Positions 55,400 through 64,000 of a DNA stretch of 64,000 nt are shown piece by piece (positions within the stretch are counted from its first letter, which is position 1; the number at the start of each line of letters is the position of its first letter). The stretch spans positions 1-64,000 of the forward strand of contig JAACJK010000128.1 of the NCBI GenBank assembly GCA_013368325.1, written 5' to 3'. A model generated the notes under the pieces. That model was not told the DNA's origin and ran no database searches. It saw nothing but the letters and a program-made list of their open reading frames with translations. The stretch comes from Ephemerocybe angulata (Eukaryota > Basidiomycota > Agaricomycetes > Agaricales > Psathyrellaceae). The translations under genes were made by a program, and so were the position numbers.

Positions 55400-56394
55400 C
55401 TAAGTGTGCAATGAAGGCGAACTCGCGTTTACGAAACGCCCACTCCGAGTCCTCCTATAAGGCGGAGGCGGAGGCCTAGCATCAGAGCTGTCGCCGTCGG
55501 ATGAGTCTCCACAATCCGACTCGCACTCCAACTTATACCTCCTGCGCTTGCGGCAATTACCCAACGCTACCTGCGTGCAATCCTCCTCCTCCTCCTCCTT
55601 TTTAACACGAATCTCGTCCTGGACCTCCCCACCAGGACCACCGAGGCAAGCCTTCAACCTCAAGTTTCTACAATGGTGCATCATTAAGCATGAACACGCG
55701 AGAGGGTGGATCGCGAACGACTCACTCATCCTTCATCTTCCGAACCTTCTTCTCCAATCCCACTCTAACCTTCACAGCATATCTATACCTCTCCGCCCTC
55801 CACTCCTCATCCCTTTTCATCTTCTCCAATATACACCTCTGCTCCTCCCCAACCCTCCTCGCCAGCGTCAGCCTCTCGCGCATCTCCCGAACCTTCTCCT
55901 CATCAACACCCGCAAGCCGTTCCTCCAAATCCCTTTTCTTGTTCTCCAGCTCCCTTATCTTGTCGTGCAACCTGGAGAGGGTCGTGCGCCCAACATACGG
56001 CGCGTATATGGGTCTGACGGGAGAGATGAGGTATGGCTTGAAGAGCGCCGGGGCGTGTGTGCTGTCGGGTATCACTGCGTATCCCGGGGTCTGCATATGA
56101 GTTCCGAGCAGTAGATAACGAGGGTGGACTCAGAAGGCGTGGATTCGTCGGACTTACAGAGATTGAACTCTCGCCTGCATTCGGGGCACCTGCCGGTGTT
56201 TGTGTCCTCCTCGTCCTGGAGGTTCACGACATCTGTGATGCACTTTTTGCAGTAGACGTGCCCTACAGTGGGTATATCAGCGTAGAGACAGGGTGCACGT
56301 AGAAGAAGGGCTTACCACACGGCAAGGAAGCAGGGTTATCATACTCCTGGAGACACACCGAGCAGTCGGTAATGATATTATCGGATGCAGACAT
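55400..56394 (-). CDS. RING finger-coiled-coil protein, paralogue 2
   Basis: ATG 56394: MSASDNIITDCSVCLQEYDN, RING completed by LPCGHVYCKKC...GRCPECRREF across the same intron position. Linker IPDSTHAPALFKPYLISPVR-PIYAPY. The coiled coil is shorter than in paralogue 1 (about 90 residues; IRELENKKRDLEERLAGVDE). The phase-2 intron after KMKDE leads to NLRLKACLGGPGGEVQDE. The tail is acidic then basic (VKKEEEEEDC; NCRKRRRYKLE), ending in a Pro/Arg stretch (PPPPPYRRTRSGRFV). Same predicted E3 ligase role. Confidence 0.85.
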
Positions 56395-56812
56395 GGTTGT
56401 GAAATGGGTGAGTTCCAGTTAGCAGTTAAGAGGGGAAGAAGAGGGTGGGGATGAGCAGCGAACGGTACAGGAGCTTTATAGCCCGTTAAGATAGGGCTAC
56501 AATCGGGCCGAGTGGCGTCAAGCTCGAAGAAATAAAGTAGTAAAAGCCTACATGGCATCTAGGTAATACGTCTCGGGAGAAGCATCGAGCTGGTAGTTAC
56601 CCGCCAGTTCGAACTTTTGTCCCGCCGGTTCATTGAGAAGGTTGTTGGGTGCAAAGGGGTTGCCGCACCAGATGCTAATAAATGAAGAAATAAATTCGTA
56701 CCGAGAGAACAGATTGTTACAACAACATATAGATATTAGATACACACCCAAACCCACCATTCCGACCTCCAAGGGTATCCTGTCAGCTAGACTTTCACAG
56801 CCTCCCTATATT

Positions 56813-57948
56813 TCAAATTGAGATCCTGCTCTTACGAAAGGGGTTCAAGTTGCCAAAGGTTGAGGCGCTGCCTTCGTCGTATACGTGGACCTTTCGGCGC
56901 TTAGGCAAGGGTCGCACGACGCGTGTCGAGAATGCGAGCTCGGCATCGCTGAGCGGAGAATCTGCAGAGAAGCGCTTCGCATTCCTTGGCGTCGCTTCCG
57001 CTTCTTGCGCGAGGCTCCGGGCTTTCATGCGCTCTAAGTCGACTTCCAGAGCCTTGTTCTCTTCCTCGAGTGATCGGTATTGGTTCAGCCATGATTGGCT
57101 TCTAAAGATACAGTGAGCAAGGTTTAGTTCAGTGGGCAGGTCGGCTAGGAAACAACACTCACTCATCCTTTAACCTTTTGACCTCCTTCTGCAAAGCCGC
57201 GTTCTGCCTCTGCATCCTCCTCTGCTCAGCCTTCGTCTCCACATCCTTTTGTTCTGCCCGCAACTCCACCTCCTCCATCTTACTCGAAAGCTCCTCCACC
57301 GTATCCTCAAGCTCCTCGCATTTGGTCTCAAGCCGCTCACACGTGCTCTCCAGCCTCTTCACCTCCTTGAGCGCAGCCTTCTCCTTCTCGCGGTACACGC
57401 GGGCCTTGGACAGGTGGCGGTCGCCCTGCTGCCGCGCAGCGTCCTCGTTCTCCCGCGAATCCGCAAGCCGTGTCCTGCACTTCGCAAGCTCGCGCTCCAG
57501 CTGCTCAATCCGCGAGAGCGCCGTGTCGATCTGCTCCGCCTCCCCTGACTCGTCGAGGAATATCCGGCGCAGCGGCGACACGACGAACGGGTGGTACTTC
57601 TTCGGGAGGTAGGTGAGGTCGGGGGAGACTGTGTGGCGAGGTACGCGGGGTTGGTAGTTGCTACTGGTTAGTTACGCGTTGCGTTGGATGCGCCACTGCA
57701 GCCAGCTCACCCAGGTGAAACTCGTCCCGGCATTTGGGGCATTTGGCGGTTGTGGCCTCGTCCTCGGTCTCGTTCGCCACGCCAACGATGCATCCTATGC
57801 AGTACACATGACCTAGATACCACACACATAGTCAGAATACCCTCTCTTCGCGCCTTTCACTGGCGAGATGTGAAAGCTGCCACTCACCACACGGAATGCT
57901 GACTGGTTCATCGTACTCATTAAGGCAGATCGAGCATAGTCCCGACAT
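56813..57948 (-). CDS. RING finger-coiled-coil protein, paralogue 3
   Basis: ATG 57948: MSGLCSICLNEYDEPVSIPC, then GHVYCIGC...KCPKCRDEF. Linker VSPDLTYLPKKYHPFVVSPL-RRIF. The coiled coil is long and regular (about 135 residues; EQLERELAKCRTRLADSREN, KRLESTCERLETKCEELEDT). The shared phase-2 intron after RLKDE leads to LNQYRSLEEENKALEVDLER. The C-terminus contains VVRPLPKRRKVHVY, a likely nuclear localisation signal, and ends KSRISI. Closest in layout to paralogue 4. Confidence 0.85.
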
Positions 57949-58359
57949 GCTCGCTATCCAGGCGCCCGACGACGACGGCGACGAGGAGGAGGCTGGGGGT
58001 TGAGTTGAAGATGAATGAACGAAGCAGCTGAGGGAGACGGGTTTAAATGCCGGTGTTGGTAGTTGTGGTCAGAACAATTGGAATGTCGATGTCGTGTGGC
58101 ACTGGAACCGAGCGGCAGCTGTGGCGGCAATCGCTGTCATGCGGCGAAACGCGAAACGCCCGAGATAGGGGCTTTAATTGTGCGCCTGGACGGCGGCGCG
58201 CTTTGCGTGTTGGTGCTTCAGTGCAAGGTCAGTCAAACAGGCCAATGGTATTTGAAAAGAGAGAAAGGTAGATGCATAAATGGAAGTATGATAATGTACA
58301 GAGTATGATCACGATAATAGCTGGGCACCATTGTCAATACTACAAGACTGCTTTCCTGA
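57949..58359. other. Intergenic promoter region of RING paralogue 3
   Basis: About 410 bp between the RING start and the kinase 3' end. No ORF with coding character. Confidence 0.4.
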
Positions 58360-60558
58360 TCAAGTCGCGCGCACGCGTTTGGCAGTATGTTCGTCGGCCT
58401 CGTCGTCATCTACCTCTTGCGCCCTCTTGTGAGATCTAGTTACTGGCATTTCACCCATCTCCAGTTTTCCAAGCGCCTTGTCGAAGAATGAAAGAATCTG
58501 GGTATAATGCTCCTTGGCATCCTTCTTCAGCGTCTTGTGCACCTCCCGGTGTTCTTTTACCAGCCGGTTCCCATAAGCCACTCTAGCCTCCTCCTTCAGC
58601 ACTGCGAGAGGGGCAATAAGCTTGAAGAACGATTGCAAGAGATGCTTCGATGCCTGGCTCCAGAACGGCGAAATGTGGCTGAGATCGAGTTCGCCCTGGT
58701 GGAACTGCGCAAGCTTGGCCTCGGCCGCGACTTTCGCGCTGTCAGCCGCCCAAGCATAGTAGTACTCCGGATATTCGGTGGCCGACCATTCGGATGGCCC
58801 AGACTTCTCCGTCATTACACTGTACAGATTGTACAGGAAGGCTTCGAGGTCGTCCAAATGGTCGTTCCAGGTCACCGCAGCTTTTTCGTGTTCGGGGTCC
58901 AAGCTACGGAGTGTGGCGACCGACGCAAATATGAATGTGCCCTGTATGATAGAAGGAGAGAAGTGTGTGTAGCATGTAAGTAAGTGGTGTACAACTACTA
59001 GCCTCGAGTTAATGGAATCACGTACGGCTGGGTGGGGATTACAGCCGGCTGCCTGGAGTTCCTCGACCAAGTTTGAAGCGTCGAAGTCAATCAACACTCC
59101 CCTGAATCCAGGAGCTGCGTCTGGACCTCCGAGAATGAGATTCCCAGAAGAGATATCTCGATGGATGATAGCATCCTTCTCTCGTAGGTACAGTGTCATA
59201 TGCCCTGGAGCGAATGTCAGTACTCTTCGTTTGGCTCCATCAAGAACGGGTTACTCACCAGCAATAGCATCACGCATTGCGCCGATAAGCTGCACCTCTG
59301 ACGAGAAGTTGGTGATATTTAAGCCATAATGCTCCATAACAATCCGGGATTGGATCAGAGTTTGAGGACGCCCCTCGGAGTAAAGAGGGCAGTATTTCAT
59401 AGTCTCGACTCCAGGAACGTGCTCATCCTCGAAAGACACCATCTGCGCAATACCCGGCACCCCTTTCGCCTTTTCAAGGAACTTCCCCTCACACACCGCA
59501 TAACTCGGCCTCCAGGTGTCCTTGACAACAAGGATCCGTCCTGTCTCGGTATCCCTGACCTTATATATCATGGACCCTCGTCCCACTATATCCTTGTTGG
59601 AAAAAATGGGACGAGTGTCCGCGAGCGGGTACTCGACCTCGAGCCCCGTGCCACCAACTTTCGTGGTGATGGACCCTCTGACTTTCTTGCCACCCTCGAT
59701 TTCCCATTTGACACTGTCGTCGAGGCCAATGTCAGCTGCATTGAAGGAACTGAGTCCTAAGACGAGCCGGATTAGAATCCACGGTTTAAAGTGGTAGTCG
59801 ACGGCCTTCGAGATCTGTGCGCCTCGCCGGTCAAAGTGTATGATGTAAAGGTGGTGCTCGGTGATGTGAAGCAACCTGACAAATTGACGGTTTGGCTGCT
59901 GGATAAACATTTGCCTAGAATGTACAAACGACCGTGGTCAGAACGAGCATCATGACATAGCAGAGCTCTGGTTGACGTACCTCGCGTATATACCTGCGTG
60001 GCACACCATGTTGTATCGGCTGACAGTTCCGAATTCAGTGTCCTCTTCGCGCCGTACATTGAAGCAAGCCGTGACGTTTGAGTATCCCACCTCCCCAATG
60101 GCTGGGACTTCAAAGTGGGGTCCTTTTGCTTTGACAACAATGTCCGGAGACGAGAATTCAAACTCTGCATCCTGAGGCTTGGGGCCTGCGTGCATCATCT
60201 TCAACTTCTCGGCCTTATAGACGACCTGCCTCGTATCTTTCTGACTCTTCTCTCCCAGACACGAGATGATCGACGCCATGATACGCTGCATCTGCTTCTG
60301 GAGGGCGCTTGACTGTCTCGGCTTCTTCGAAATGCCTGCCCATCGCCCCTTCTTGACGTCGTAGAGGGGAGATTCCACGAGGTACTTCATGCCATCGGCC
60401 TTTCCAACGAGACCCTCGTATAGCATATCCACGAATGCATCCCTCATCTCATGCGGTTGCCCCTCGATATCTTTGCAGATGGCTGCTTTCTCTTCGCTGA
60501 CATCGATGTGCCTTCCCTGGCCAGGAGCGGCGGAGCGGGTGCGGAGTCGCATGGGCAT
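58360..60558 (-). CDS. FunK1-family protein kinase
   Basis: FunK1 kinases are a fungal family greatly expanded in Agaricomycetes, with unclear roles (multicellularity and signalling are proposed). The model starts MPMRLRTRSAAPGQGRH at 60558, preceded by a CAC/GTG trinucleotide run. N-terminal FunK1 part: FVDMLYEGLVGKADGMKYLV; FVRLLHITEHHLYIIHFDRR. Catalytic part: Lys in GRILVVKDTWRP, Glu-helix region EGKFLEKAKGVPGIAQM, catalytic loop IIHRDISSGNLIL, metal-binding motif LIDFDAS (DFD in place of DFG) and GTFIFASVATL with WNDHLDDLEAFLYNLY. A basic C-terminus (TRSHKRAQEVDDDEADEHTA-KRVR) suggests nuclear location. Introns are in phase. A longer 5' exon from an ATG near 60731 is possible. Confidence 0.9.
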
Positions 60559-61304
60559 TGTGGTGGTGGTGGTGGTAGTTGAAGGAGGAAGTGGAATGAA
60601 AGCAAACTCTAAACCACCCCGACAACAGCAAACAAACCTGAACAATGGGCGCGAAAACAACGGCAAAGAAAGCCACCAAAGTTCGCAGACGCTCAAAATG
60701 GGAATTATACTTACTCACGTGCTCGACATTTTCGAAAACAGCCTTTGAATGTTTGACAGCGGGTCCTTGTGCATCAAAGCGACCTTTATTTAGCGATGAA
60801 GACTATTTTTTGCTGGTCTAATGAGTTCCCAGCCCCGACCTCTCTGATCCTGCACGGTTGCTTGGTGTTTTAGCCTTGGGCGCTTAAAAACAGGGGTCAT
60901 TATCCCCGTATAGCTTGGCTTGCTCGCAGGCACAAGCAACGTGAATTCGAGGGGGGGATCTGCCAGTTTAGAGCCTTATCGCCCTGTTTCATCTCTATGC
61001 CTGCAGCCTAGAGCTAGAAGTCAGCACTGGAAGTGTATTTATAGGTATATGATCGATCAAGGGGTACAAAAGGTGGTATGGTATGTATAGTACAACTGGG
61101 GACTTTCAATCATAGGCGTAAAAAAGTGGAGAGTTGTGAAGCTACCGTATTCCTAAGCCGATAAGGGAGAAACTCGAGTGATAATATACATGGTATAATG
61201 AGGGATGCTATGCAATACGAAGAAACACAATGCGAAAAGAAGTCAAACTGGTCCTGCGTAGAATGTCCGGACACTATGCGACATGCTACTAAGAAGAGGG
61301 CGGA
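60559..61304. other. Intergenic region with a GGGCGCTTA copy
   Basis: Kinase 5' flank and RING paralogue 4 3' flank. A tggtggtggtgg run is directly upstream of the chosen ATG. No gene supported beyond a possible kinase 5' exon. Confidence 0.4.
60878..60886 (+). promoter_or_regulatory. GGGCGCTTA motif
   Basis: Perfect copy 320 bp upstream of the kinase start used here (about 150 bp from the alternative upstream ATG). Confidence 0.35.
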
Positions 61305-62535
61305 TCAGGACTCAGACCTTCCCTGCTGACTCCGTTGTACGCCGTAGTCGTAAACGTAGCCGGTATCAGGGGTGGCTGGGTACCTTCCGCCCTCGTTTTG
61401 GGGACAGTGATACACCACTATGTCAGCGTCCGAGTTCGGCGCGGCATAGGTGGGCGGGTATCCATGAGCGGAGGGTACGTGATAATTAGAGACGCTTCCA
61501 TGAGTGGAAGCCGCGGAGCTAGCCGCAGGGTATCCATCCTCATACCTGTGCCGCTTCGGGACAGGTAGAATGACTCGCTCCTGCGAAGTCCCTGGCTCAG
61601 GTTGGCTATACTCAACAGCCACAACCTGGGGATCGGAGTCCAGAGGCCGCTTTGGCACAGGCTGCGAAAGCTCTTGGAGTCTCGCCTTCAGATATTCATT
61701 TTCCTGCCTCAAATAGAGCTCTCTTTTCCAAGAGGACTGGTTCCTAGCAAGGGTCAACCAAATTATGGGCTACCACCGCTGCCCAAGACGAGATAAAACG
61801 ACTCACTGGAGCGACAGCATCACCTCCCGATCTTCCCAAACTTTCTTCTCCTCTGAAATGGCCTTTTCTCGCTCCTCCAAGTGATGCTCCAAGTCCCCCG
61901 CCTTCTGCTGCCACGAATCGCTGCTACTTTTCAAGTTTCTGTAGGCCGCTTGCCAATTCCTGACTTGCGTCTCCATGGCAGTTTGTGAATGGCCGGCCCG
62001 TGCTTGAAGCGCCTCATATTCCATTCGCCGTGCCTGCTCATTCGCCCGCGCCTGAGCATTGTCCCGCTCGAGCTGCCTTATCTTGGCCGCATCCTGCTCG
62101 TTCTTCCTGAGGGCAGCGGCGAGCTCCTCGGCTCCGCTCCATTCATCGAGGTAGACCTTCCGGAGAGGCGAGGCGACAAATGGCCGGTAGCGTGCCGGGA
62201 GGAGTGCGAGATCCGGCGTAACTGCGAGGTACGAGAGGAAGAGGCGGCGAGTTGAGGGCTTGCGGGTGCTGGTGAATGGCAGGGCTCACCGAGGCAGAAA
62301 TCGTTGCGGCATTTTGGACATTTTGAAGTCAGTTCGACTTCTCCTGGTCGGTTAACAGCACTTGTAAGGCAGTCGAGGCAAAATATGTGACCTATGCACC
62401 AAGAATCGGCCCATGCACCGTCAGATTGGTACTCAGGGCAGTTAAAGCCACCGGCAAATGACGACTGGACACACCGCAGGGTATACAAACAGGGTCGTCG
62501 TATTCTGAGAGGCAGATGGCGCAGATTCCCGACAT
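61305..62535 (-). CDS. RING finger-coiled-coil protein, paralogue 4
   Basis: ATG 62535: MSGICAICLSEYDDPVCIPC, then GHIFCLDC...KCPKCRNDF, with introns at the family positions. Linker VTPDLALLPARYRPFVASPL-RKVYLDE. Coiled coil of about 110 residues (KIRQLERDNAQARANEQARR; DLEHHLEEREKAISEEKKVW). The phase-2 intron after MLSLQ leads to LRQENEYLKARLQELSQP. The C-terminal 110 residues are Pro/Tyr/Ser-rich (PSAHGYPPTYAAPNSDADIV; YDYGVQRSQQGRSES) with small basic patches (VPKRHRYED). A (GTG)n run lies in its 5' leader. Predicted E3 ligase. Confidence 0.85.
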
Positions 62536-63545
62536 CCCAGAGAAAGGGAACCCGGGAAAGAACTGAAATAGAGGACGGGGGCAAAGGAGGCTTGTGGTGG
62601 TGGTGGTGGTCAAAAAGAAAGAAGGTTGGACTGGCTGTGTCACACTGTCCAGTGGCACGAGCCGCATCTGATGGGAAGCGCGTCCAACGCGAGCGCAGTT
62701 AGGGGCTAAATTAGGTGCAGCGCGACGCGCCCGTGATATCTGAGGCGTGAATAACATGGAGATGAGCTACTTGAACATGCATTGAAACGGCCAGAATATC
62801 TGACCTGGGGTGTTGGCATTCCCCTATCTCAAGCTCCGAGACTCAGAAGCATCTTATCCGACGTGGTCGTAGAAATCTGCCACATGCCGCGTAATCGACG
62901 AGCGAGACCTCGGGCCTCCGCTTTTGAGCCTCTTGGAGGAGTACCTATCAAATTAAATAATGAGCTCTAATCCCTGTTAGATAAAATTTTCTCTTCTCTT
63001 TTATCTAGTCATGGGCCCTGGACAGTATGAACTTCCTGTTTGCGACTTCAACATTTGTTCAACATGGTCTTTTGTGGGAATGGTATACTAAATTGCCAGA
63101 CAGAATGGTCTCTAATTTCCTCCCATACACTTTCTAGCCGATCGCTTCTTTCAGTCTATCTTTAAACCTCTCCTCAAGTTGAGACTCAACTTCTCCGAGC
63201 TGGCGGAGGGTATGGTGGGGGGTTATAGATGCCGGCCATTTTGATCGCCGGTGAACCCAGGTGGTGCTTCGAGCCTTCGACAATTTCCGTCCTGACCTCC
63301 ATCTCGACACCATCCAACTGGACCTGGCCGCGACGGATATGCCAATCTAGACTTCAGCAATCTGCGAAAGAAGGCATTGGGATGGCATACGAAGCGACTG
63401 GGCCTTGAATTCACTGACGACCAGGCATTCAACCCAACACGCCCCCGGTTGTGCGAAGTTTGTTCGAAGTGCGACCACTCCTAAAACAGTGGTTTTTGAA
63501 CGACTACGTGCTCTCTGGTCGTCTTCATACACCATCTTCGACAAC
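62536..63545. other. Intergenic, 1 kb, divergent promoters of RING 4 and the right-edge MYND-family gene
   Basis: The RING gene and the right-edge gene are transcribed away from each other. No supportable gene or repeat apart from the GTG microsatellite near 62591-62608. Confidence 0.45.
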
Positions 63546-64000
63546 ATGGAGGCGAGGAATCAAAGCCGGAGATTCAATGTGGTACGTGATCATATGGGTT
63601 TCGGGTTATCGAACGAAGATTTACACCTCCTCCAGCTCCTGAACGGCGTCAAACGCGGTTCACCTTCCGACTTAGAAAGACTTGCCGACTGGGGGGAATG
63701 GCCTACCGATCTGGACCAGGCCTGCCAGGCATTTTCAGTCCTTCTTAAGCATCTCAAGCTCGAGGACGTACCTGCCCTTCACAAATGGAATCTCTGCGGC
63801 ATCGAATCCGAGGACGAGGCTGCCCACGTAAAACGCAGAACTGCCTCTCAAGTGATACTCAGCGGGCTCACTAAGATGATCACCTCCGATGATACGACAA
63901 AAGCCCGCGTCTTGGAGGTCATGCAACCATACTTGCCTGGTTTTATCGCCTGGACTACTTTTTACGCCCGTCGCTCTGCCAACTTGTACTTGGAGCCCTA
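63546..64000 (+). CDS. MYND-family paralogue 3, 5' part only (cut by the window edge)
   Basis: An ORF from ATG 63546 stays open to the end of the window: MEARNQSRRFNVVRDHMGFG, LHLLQLLNGVKRGSPSDLER, LADWGEWPTDLDQACQAFSV. It aligns with the N-termini of the two MYND genes (HRFELLLQGIQRG... LADNWPTDIS; LLERAGQG... WPQDIS) and continues with PYLPGFIAWTTFYARRSANL, matching the LDGLISWVLYF region of paralogue 1. The MYND finger itself would lie beyond the window. Unlike the paralogues, no intron is needed near the N-terminus. Confidence 0.75.
   Translation, partial: MEARNQSRRFNVVRDHMGFGLSNEDLHLLQLLNGVKRGSPSDLERLADWGEWPTDLDQACQAFSVLLKHLKLEDVPALHKWNLCGIESEDEAAHVKRRTASQVILSGLTKMITSDDTTKARVLEVMQPYLPGFIAWTTFYARRSANLYLEP

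Noticed and set aside
1..64000. tRNA or rRNA genes
   Set aside because: Scanned by eye for T-loop (GGTTCRANNCC) and matching stems without a convincing hit. tRNAscan-SE would be decisive; I claim none rather than proven absence.

Overview
This window reads as nuclear DNA of an Agaricomycete-type basidiomycete fungus. Genes are split by many short GT-AG introns of about 45-70 nt. Family content fits this: a FunK1 protein kinase, a KDZ transposase, NACHT (STAND) NTPases with an Agaricomycete-style N-terminus, MYND-finger and F-box families, a Kre9/Knh1-type GPI protein and an RNase H2 subunit C. I found no rRNA, tRNA or CRISPR by eye. All gene models are hand-spliced from open frames, splice consensus and intron phase; none is checked against transcripts or databases.

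Layout. 0-6.2 kb: four poorly characterised, intron-rich genes and several tandem duplications, including one that duplicated a whole exon. 6.4-11.7 kb: an apparently intact KDZ transposase gene with a 3 x 90 bp repeat before it and a 158-bp-period array after it. 13-25 kb: mostly ordinary genes (cytochrome P450, RNase H2C, NACHT-ankyrin protein, a short protein with a ribosomal uS3-like motif, a NIPA-type Mg2+ transporter, a GPI-anchored Kre9/Knh1 protein). 25.5-27.1 kb: a Num1/Mcp5-type PH-domain gene whose 5' side overlaps a tiny gene carrying only an NLR-type N-terminus.

27.8-37.1 kb is the most distinctive block: five head-to-tail paralogues and one fossil of a ricin-B-like (QxW, beta-trefoil) lectin family. 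Intron positions are shared, and a conserved 50-bp element lies 80-128 bp upstream of every start codon. Four of the five elements contain a GATA-factor core (GATAAG). Two members look damaged (premature stop; decayed C-terminal tail), so the array appears to be under birth-and-death turnover.

37.2-64 kb mixes lineage-type expanded families: three MYND-finger paralogues (the last cut by the window edge), an F-box gene with an apparent frameshift plus a decayed inverted copy, a second NACHT gene lacking sensor repeats, four RING-coiled-coil paralogues sharing a linker motif between RING and coil, a FunK1 kinase, a PPR-like protein and a small secreted Cys-rich GPI protein. From 23.9 to 62.5 kb nearly every gene is on the minus strand. 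A 9-mer, GGGCGCTTA, recurs in intergenic DNA 5' of several of these genes far more often than chance. RING, MYND, F-box, NACHT, FunK1 and lectin families together look like an accessory signalling, defence and allorecognition region; that functional reading is inference.
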